From NCBI RefSeq assembly GCF_001529295.1, contig NZ_LLWK01000037.1, positions 186,001 to 250,000 on the forward strand: a stretch of 64,000 nucleotides of DNA. The letters are read 5' to 3'. Made by a program: the position numbers and the translations under genes. Position 1 is the first letter of the stretch; each line of letters starts with the position of its first letter. This document shows, piece after piece, positions 58,984 through 64,000 of the stretch. This DNA comes from Flavobacterium sp. TAB 87. GTDB taxonomy: Bacteria > Bacteroidota > Bacteroidia > Flavobacteriales > Flavobacteriaceae. The notes beneath the pieces are model-generated. The model worked only from the letters and a program-made list of their open reading frames with translations, did not search any database and was not told the DNA's origin.

Positions 58984-61755
58984 TTATTGCACTAATAATT
59001 TATGAGATGGAGCAAATTGAGTAAGATTGATTCCTTTCACCGCTGCTTTGTACTCTTCCATTGTTGGCGTTCTACCTAATATTGTTGACAATACAACAAC
59101 TGGCGTAGAAGAAAGTAATGACTCTCCTTTTTTACCCTCAGAATCCTCAACAACTCTACCTTGAAAAAGACGTGTCGAAGTAGCCATTACGGTATCTCCT
59201 TTCGCTGCTTTTTCTTGATTACCCATACACAAATTACAACCTGGACGTTCTAAATATAGAATGTTTTGGTACCCTGTACGTGCCACTCCTTTTGGAGCAT
59301 TGTCATCAAATTCAAAACCAGAGTATTTTTGTAAAACTTCCCAATCACCTTCTGCTTTAAGCTCATCAACGATGTTGTATGTTGGTGGCGCTACAACAAG
59401 AGGTGCTTTAAATTCTACTTTACCAAATTGCTCATCAATATTCTTAAGCATTTGAGAAAGGATTTTTAAATCTCCTTTGTGAACCATACACGATCCCACA
59501 AAACCAAGATCTACTTTTTTAACTCCTCCGTAAAAAGAAAGTGGTCTAATCGTATCGTGCGTATATCGTTTAGAAACGTCCGCATTATTAACATCTGGAT
59601 CTGCAATCATTGGCTCTTCAACCACATCAAGATCTATAACAACTTCTGCGTAATATTTCGCATTTGCATCTGGCGTCAAAGCAGGTTTAATACCTGTTTT
59701 AATCTCTTCAATTCTCTTACTAGCTTTATTGATTAAACCTTGAAGGACATGTTTTGCATTGTCCATTCCTTTATCAATCATAATTTGGATTCTACCTTTA
59801 GCAATCTCTAAAGATTCGATTAAAGTATCATCTTCAGAAATACAAATAGAAGCTTTCGCTTTCATCTCTGCAGTCCAATCTGTAAACGTAAAAGCTTGAT
59901 CAGCAGTAAGAGTTCCTAAGTGAACCTCAATGATTCTTCCTTGAAAAACATTTTCTCCACCAAATTGCTTCAACATCTGAGATTGTGTAGCATGAACGAC
60001 ATCACGGAAATCCATGTATGTTTTCATTTCTCCTTTAAAAGTCACTTTTACTGACTCCGGAATTGGCATAGAAGCCTCACCAGTTGCAAGTGCAAGAGCA
60101 ACAGTTCCTGAATCTGCACCAAAAGCTACTCCTTTTGACATTCTTGTATGAGAGTCACCACCAATAATAATAGCCCACTCATCAATAGTAATATCATTAA
60201 GAACTTTATGAATTACATCGGTCATCGGACGGTATTGATCCTTTGGATCTCTCGCTGTAATTAAACCAAAATCATTCATAAATTTCATCAATCTCGGAAT
60301 ATTAGCCTTAGACTTATTATCCCAAACTGATGCAGTATGACAACCTGATTGATATGCACCATCAACAATTGGCGAAATCACAGTTGCCGCCATAGACTCT
60401 AATTCCTGAGATGTCATCAAACCAGTAGTATCTTGTGATCCTACAATATTAACCTCTACACGCACATCAGAACCTGCATGTAAAACTTTACCTGGAGTTG
60501 TTCCTACTGCGTTTTTATTAAATATTTTTTCTACTGCTGTAAGTCCTTGCCCTTCGACAGAAACCTCCTTAGAAGGAGCAAAAACAGGAAGTATATCGAT
60601 ACCTAAAACTTTAGAAGCAAAAGTTTGTAATTTTTTACCAAATACAATAGCGTAAGAACCACCAGCTTTAATAAACTCCATTTTCTGAGGGGTAAATGCC
60701 TTAGAAATATCTTTTAGCTCCTTGTCACCATTATATAATTTCTTACTTTTTGTATTGATAGTTAATACTGTTCCAGTAGCAACAGAGTATGCCTCTTCTA
60801 AAACAACATCACCATTTTCGTTACGAACTGCATTTCCATTTTCGTCAACAACTTTTACCCAGTTCTGAAGATCTAAACCAATACCACCTGTAACATCAAC
60901 TGTTGTCAAGAAGATTGGCGAAATACCGTTTGTACCCGCTACAATTGGAGCGATATTAATAAACGGAACATACGGACTTGCTTGTTTTCCTGTCCAAAGA
61001 GCGACATTGTTTACACCTGACATTCTAGATGAACCAACACCCATAGTCCCTTTTTCTGCAATTAACATCACACTTTTATCAGGATGTTGCATTTGTAACG
61101 TTCTAATTTCCTCTTGTGCTTCTGGAGAAATTAAACATTTACCATGAAGCTCACGGTCTGATCTCGAGTGCGCTTGGTTTCCTGGAGAAAGTAAATCTGT
61201 CGAGATATCTCCTTCGCCAGCGATATATGTAACCACTTTAATTTCTTCTACTACTTCTGGAAGTTTCGTGAAAAATTCTGCCTTAGCATAGCTTTCTAAG
61301 ATGTCTTTTGCTATTTCGTTACCCTTTTTAAATGATTCTTCTAAACGATTCGTATCAGCATCGTACAGAAAAAATTGTGTTTTAAGAACTGCAGCAGCTT
61401 CTTTTGCAATAGCAACGTCATTACCTAAGGCTAAATCGAGAAGTACTTCAATCGAAGGTCCACCTTTCATGTGTGCTAATAGCTCTAGAGCAAAAGCAGG
61501 GGTTATTTCTTTTAATGTAGATTCTCCTACGATAATTTCCTTCAAAAATTTTGCTTTCACAGCAGCTGCCGGCGTAGTTCCTGGAACAGTATTGTAGGTG
61601 AAAAACTTAAGGCAATCCTCGCGATTTAAGTTATCTGAATCTTTAATTTGTGCAATAATTTCGCTTAGTAATTCAGCGCCATCAATAGGCTTTGGATGAA
61701 GTCCCTGGCCTTTTCTATCTTCGATCTCTTTAATGTAATCGTTATAAGTATTCAT
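58984..61755 (-). CDS. acnB: Bifunctional aconitate hydratase 2 / 2-methylisocitrate dehydratase AcnB
   Basis: 923 residues from the ATG at 61755. The AcnB layout is visible: an N-terminal HEAT-like helical domain (1-160; AAAVKAKFLKEI, ALELLAHMKGGPSIEVLLDLALG), a swivel domain (about 165-380; GEGDISTDLLSPGNQAHSR), then the catalytic Fe-S domains (DTTGLMTSQELE, QSGCHTASVWD, GGDSHTRMSKG, GFVGSCM, RPGCNLCMGNQEKA). It acts in the TCA or methylcitrate cycle and can bind mRNA in some species. An earlier in-frame start at 61788 overlaps the -7 box and is excluded. Confidence 0.95.
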   Translation of the reverse strand: MNTYNDYIKEIEDRKGQGLHPKPIDGAELLSEIIAQIKDSDNLNREDCLKFFTYNTVPGTTPAAAVKAKFLKEIIVGESTLKEITPAFALELLAHMKGGPSIEVLLDLALGNDVAIAKEAAAVLKTQFFLYDADTNRLEESFKKGNEIAKDILESYAKAEFFTKLPEVVEEIKVVTYIAGEGDISTDLLSPGNQAHSRSDRELHGKCLISPEAQEEIRTLQMQHPDKSVMLIAEKGTMGVGSSRMSGVNNVALWTGKQASPYVPFINIAPIVAGTNGISPIFLTTVDVTGGIGLDLQNWVKVVDENGNAVRNENGDVVLEEAYSVATGTVLTINTKSKKLYNGDKELKDISKAFTPQKMEFIKAGGSYAIVFGKKLQTFASKVLGIDILPVFAPSKEVSVEGQGLTAVEKIFNKNAVGTTPGKVLHAGSDVRVEVNIVGSQDTTGLMTSQELESMAATVISPIVDGAYQSGCHTASVWDNKSKANIPRLMKFMNDFGLITARDPKDQYRPMTDVIHKVLNDITIDEWAIIIGGDSHTRMSKGVAFGADSGTVALALATGEASMPIPESVKVTFKGEMKTYMDFRDVVHATQSQMLKQFGGENVFQGRIIEVHLGTLTADQAFTFTDWTAEMKAKASICISEDDTLIESLEIAKGRIQIMIDKGMDNAKHVLQGLINKASKRIEEIKTGIKPALTPDANAKYYAEVVIDLDVVEEPMIADPDVNNADVSKRYTHDTIRPLSFYGGVKKVDLGFVGSCMVHKGDLKILSQMLKNIDEQFGKVEFKAPLVVAPPTYNIVDELKAEGDWEVLQKYSGFEFDDNAPKGVARTGYQNILYLERPGCNLCMGNQEKAAKGDTVMATSTRLFQGRVVEDSEGKKGESLLSSTPVVVLSTILGRTPTMEEYKAAVKGINLTQFAPSHKLLVQ

Positions 61756-61785
61756 AATATGTAGGAGTCTGTTATTTTTTGTACG

Positions 61786-61793
61786 CAAATTTA
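61786..61793 (-). promoter_or_regulatory. -7 box of acnB
   Basis: Minus-strand TAAATTTG fits TAnnTTTG, 30 nt from the ATG at 61755. It excludes the longer start at 61788. Confidence 0.6.
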
Positions 61794-61978
61794 AAAATTA
61801 AAGATGACATTTAAAAAAAATATAACAGAAGACACCTTTTGAAAAATTATTATTATTAAAAACGAATTATCACCGAATAATAATAGCAAAACATCATTTT
61901 TAAGTTAAAATAATGAAGTATTAGCAAATTTTATTCTCATCATTATCAAAGTCGATAGTACTGATAAAAATTACAAAA

Positions 61979-62006
61979 GTTCTTTGTCTAAATATCGACA
62001 AAGAAC
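61979..62006 (-). terminator. Terminator of the MoxR gene
   Basis: GTTCTTTGTC (61979-61988) pairs exactly with GACAAAGAAC (61997-62006). On the minus strand T-rich sequence follows. Confidence 0.75.
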
Positions 62007-62032
62007 CGCTATTAATTGACTCTACGCTTATT

Positions 62033-62986
62033 TTACAATAGTTTTTGAATGATCATTTCTTCCGAAATCCCTTCAGCATCCGCTTTATAGTTCTTTATAA
62101 TTCGGTGTCGCAATATACCAACCGCAACAGCCTGAACATCTTCGATATCTGGCGAAAATTTTCCTTTGAAAGCAGCAAATGTTTTTGCAGCTAATATTAA
62201 ATTTTGAGACGCTCTTGGACCAGCTCCCCAATCTAAATAATTTTTCACATATTCATTTGCCAACATATTGTCTGGTCTTGTTTTAGAAACCAATTGAACA
62301 GCATATTCGATTACATTGTCTGCAACAGGAATTCTTCTAATTAATTGTTGAAAATCGATTATTTCTTCAGCAGTAAACAACGGGTTAATGACTTGACTTT
62401 GACCTGAAGTCGTGCGTTTAACAACCTCTACTTCCTCTTCAAAACTTGGGTATTCTAACTTTACCGCAAACATAAAACGGTCTAATTGTGCTTCTGGCAA
62501 AGGATAAGTTCCTTCTTGCTCAATTGGATTTTGAGTAGCCAAAACAAAATAAGGCAAGTCTAGTTTATAATTATGTCCAGAAATAGTTACCGAACGTTCC
62601 TGCATGGCTTCTAAAAGTGCAGCCTGAGTTTTAGGTGGCGTTCTGTTAATTTCATCTGCTAAAATAATATTTGAAAAAACAGGACCTTTTATAAATTTAA
62701 AATGTCTGTTCTCGTCCAAGATTTCACTTCCTAATATATCAGAAGGCATTAAATCTGGCGTAAACTGAATTCTTTTAAAATTCAGCCCCAAAGCTTGCGA
62801 CAGCGTGTTAATCAATAGTGTTTTTGCCAAACCAGGAACACCAATTAACAAGGCATGCCCACCTGAAAAAATACAAACCAAAATTTGATCAACTACATCG
62901 TCTTGCCCAACAATAACTTTTGCAATCTCTGCTTTAAGTTGATTTCTTTTCTGTACTAAGTTATTAATCGCTGCTACGTCAGACAT
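62033..62986 (-). CDS. MoxR-family AAA+ ATPase
   Basis: 317 residues. AAA_3/MoxR motifs: KVIVGQDDVVDQIL, Walker A GVPGLAKT, FKRIQFTPDLMPSDILG, Walker B IILADEINRTPPKTQAALLEAMQE, sensor I VLATQNPIEQEGTYPLPEAQLDRF, and GPRASQNLI (sensor II). MoxR proteins act as chaperones for metal or protein-complex assembly, usually with DUF58 and VWA-domain genes. Those partners are not downstream here; acnB follows after a terminator, so this gene is a lone copy or its operon was split. Confidence 0.93.
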   Translation of the reverse strand: MSDVAAINNLVQKRNQLKAEIAKVIVGQDDVVDQILVCIFSGGHALLIGVPGLAKTLLINTLSQALGLNFKRIQFTPDLMPSDILGSEILDENRHFKFIKGPVFSNIILADEINRTPPKTQAALLEAMQERSVTISGHNYKLDLPYFVLATQNPIEQEGTYPLPEAQLDRFMFAVKLEYPSFEEEVEVVKRTTSGQSQVINPLFTAEEIIDFQQLIRRIPVADNVIEYAVQLVSKTRPDNMLANEYVKNYLDWGAGPRASQNLILAAKTFAAFKGKFSPDIEDVQAVAVGILRHRIIKNYKADAEGISEEMIIQKLL

Positions 62987-63005
62987 TATTAAAAGGATTT
63001 AAATT

Positions 63006-63047
63006 AAAAAGAGTTAGTCTTATGAACTCATAAAACTAACTCTTTTT
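63006..63047 (-). terminator. Terminator of the peptidylprolyl isomerase gene
   Basis: AAAAAGAGTTAG (63006-63017) pairs exactly with CTAACTCTTTTT (63036-63047), around an 18-base loop, 17 bp past the gene. Confidence 0.85.
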
Positions 63048-63063
63048 CTGTATTTATAACACA

Positions 63064-64000
63064 TTATTTTTTTAACCAATTGTTTACATATTCACAATCT
63101 CTATACTCACCAATAATCTTAATGTAAGTCTCTTTAATTTTTTCGTCAAACCATTTACCAATAGCATCGATCTGTTTTTCTTTAAGAGCTAAGTCTTTAA
63201 TTTTAATGTAATCTTGTGAATAATCTGCAGTATGCTCGTTAATTCTATTAGTCACTGTTATCAACTTATAACTTTTTTCTTCACGTTCACTAACGTCTAA
63301 AAGTGGCTGCGAAACTTCATCATCTTTTAAATTAGAAACTTGACCGTAAAGCGCTGGATCCATTTTTGTCAACTCAAAACGAGTGTCTTGGGTATTCGGA
63401 TTAATCAAGGTTCCGCCATTTGCTCTCGTTTCTTTTTCATCCGATTCTGTTCGCGCAGCATCTGCAAAAGAAATTTCTTTACTCACAATTTTATTGCGAA
63501 TCACTGCTATTCTATCTTTTGCTTCCGTTAGAGCTTCTTCAGAAACACTTGGAGATATTAATATGTGGCGTAACTCAACTTCTTGTCCTTTTATTTTTTC
63601 GACCTTTATAATATGGTATCCAAAATCTGTTTCAAAAGGAGCTGATATTTCACCTTCTTGCAAACTAAAAGCGACCTCCTTAAATTCTTTTACAAAGGCA
63701 GTTTTCCGATTCATTTTGTAATATCCTCCGTTTGAACTTGAACCCTTATCTTGAGAATACAATACCGCTTTTGTCGCAAAACTTGCGCCATCCTCTACCT
63801 CTTTCTTATACTCATTAAGTTTGTCAATTATCTTCTGCTTTTCGGCTTGAGAAACTTTAGGCTTTATTACGATTTGTGCCACTTCCATTTCGGCACCAAA
63901 TTGAGGTAATTCTTCTTTTGGAATTTTCTTAAAGAAATTTCTAACTTCTTCAGGCGTAATTTCAACATCTTTCACAATCTTATCTCTCATTTCTGAAGAT
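63064..64000 (-). CDS. PpiC/SurA-like peptidylprolyl isomerase (partial, 5' end outside window)
   Basis: The frame is open to the window edge (reads ...SSEMRDKIV), so the first part of the protein is missing. At least one parvulin domain is clear (about 27-120 of the visible part: EMEVAQIVIKPKVS, YSQDKGSSSNGGYYKM, FVKEFKEVAFSLQEGEISAPFETDFGYHIIKVEKIKG) and a second, LRHILISPSVSEEAL ... GGTLINP ... VSQPLLD, follows. SurA-type proteins help outer-membrane proteins fold in the periplasm. The signal peptide should lie in the missing part. No function beyond the family can be told. Confidence 0.85.
   Translation of the reverse strand, partial: SSEMRDKIVKDVEITPEEVRNFFKKIPKEELPQFGAEMEVAQIVIKPKVSQAEKQKIIDKLNEYKKEVEDGASFATKAVLYSQDKGSSSNGGYYKMNRKTAFVKEFKEVAFSLQEGEISAPFETDFGYHIIKVEKIKGQEVELRHILISPSVSEEALTEAKDRIAVIRNKIVSKEISFADAARTESDEKETRANGGTLINPNTQDTRFELTKMDPALYGQVSNLKDDEVSQPLLDVSEREEKSYKLITVTNRINEHTADYSQDYIKIKDLALKEKQIDAIGKWFDEKIKETYIKIIGEYRDCEYVNNWLKK

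Noticed and set aside
1..64000. CRISPR array, insertion sequence, prophage, tRNA or rRNA genes
   Set aside because: I looked for direct repeats with spacers, transposase motifs (DDE, HUH), integrase motifs and tRNA-like cloverleafs and found none.

Overview
The window is AT-rich chromosomal DNA from a member of the Bacteroidota, most likely a Flavobacterium or close relative. Evidence for this: bacillithiol ligase BshC, the DUF4295 gene beside rpmG and ftsY, a DUF2795 gene just before an approximately 1,100-residue SecA, CarboxypepD_reg-like and Omp85 surface proteins, and promoters of the Bacteroidota type (-7 box TAnnTTTG, short leaders, few Shine-Dalgarno sites). Most of it is ordinary core genome. 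I see no CRISPR array, insertion sequence, prophage, rRNA or tRNA.

Layout. 0-4 kb: end of a membrane protein gene, bshC, a DUF5009 acyltransferase-like membrane protein, ndk. 4-5.7 kb (minus): DciA/DUF721, a lipocalin-like lipoprotein behind a structured RNA leader that resembles the Flavo-1 family, a hypothetical gene and a GreA/Rnk-like gene. 5.8-9.9 kb (minus): histidine kinase, NtrC-type sigma-54 activator, then a small Cys-rich gene and glutamate dehydrogenase behind a very good -24/-12 promoter and a 20-bp palindrome. 10-15 kb (minus): ftsY, DUF4295, rpmG, rpmB, cinA, an Hpt protein, an FAH-family hydrolase, a DEDDh exonuclease. 15.5-19.3 kb (minus): branched-chain/2-oxoacid dehydrogenase E2, glycosyltransferase, Omp85-type barrel. 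19.5-30.6 kb: exported proteins, a second DUF5009 protein, an ABC-F ATPase, a CarboxypepD_reg protein, an unusual SDR protein, a methyltransferase, a lipoprotein. 31-36 kb: LolD-like ATPase, cobalamin adenosyltransferase, DUF2795, secA. 36-39.7 kb: an APH-like kinase with an odd imperfect-palindrome element behind it, trmH, a sirtuin, and a broken fatty-acid hydroxylase. 39.7-52.8 kb: purB, a Kef-type antiporter, peroxiredoxin, MFS and AEC transporters, meaB, an LTA-synthase-like sulfatase, a MATE transporter, two tandem small outer-membrane barrels. 52.9-55.2 kb is a decay zone: a broken APC permease and, divergent from it, about 1.3 kb of broken coding sequence. 55.2-64 kb (minus): LysM/NlpC endopeptidase, two aconitases of different types, a MoxR ATPase, and a PpiC/SurA-like isomerase cut by the window edge.

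The best candidate for an under-described system is the 5.8-9.9 kb locus. A soluble kinase and a sigma-54 activator lie immediately upstream of, and on the same strand as, a -24/-12 promoter that would drive a small Cys-rich protein plus glutamate dehydrogenase. This predicts sigma-54 control of glutamate metabolism, with an uncharacterised small partner protein. Other points of interest are an SDR protein with a zinc-ribbon-like module and no catalytic tyrosine, a sirtuin without its zinc cysteines, the RNA leader, and several starts that promoter positions move downstream of the longest open frame.
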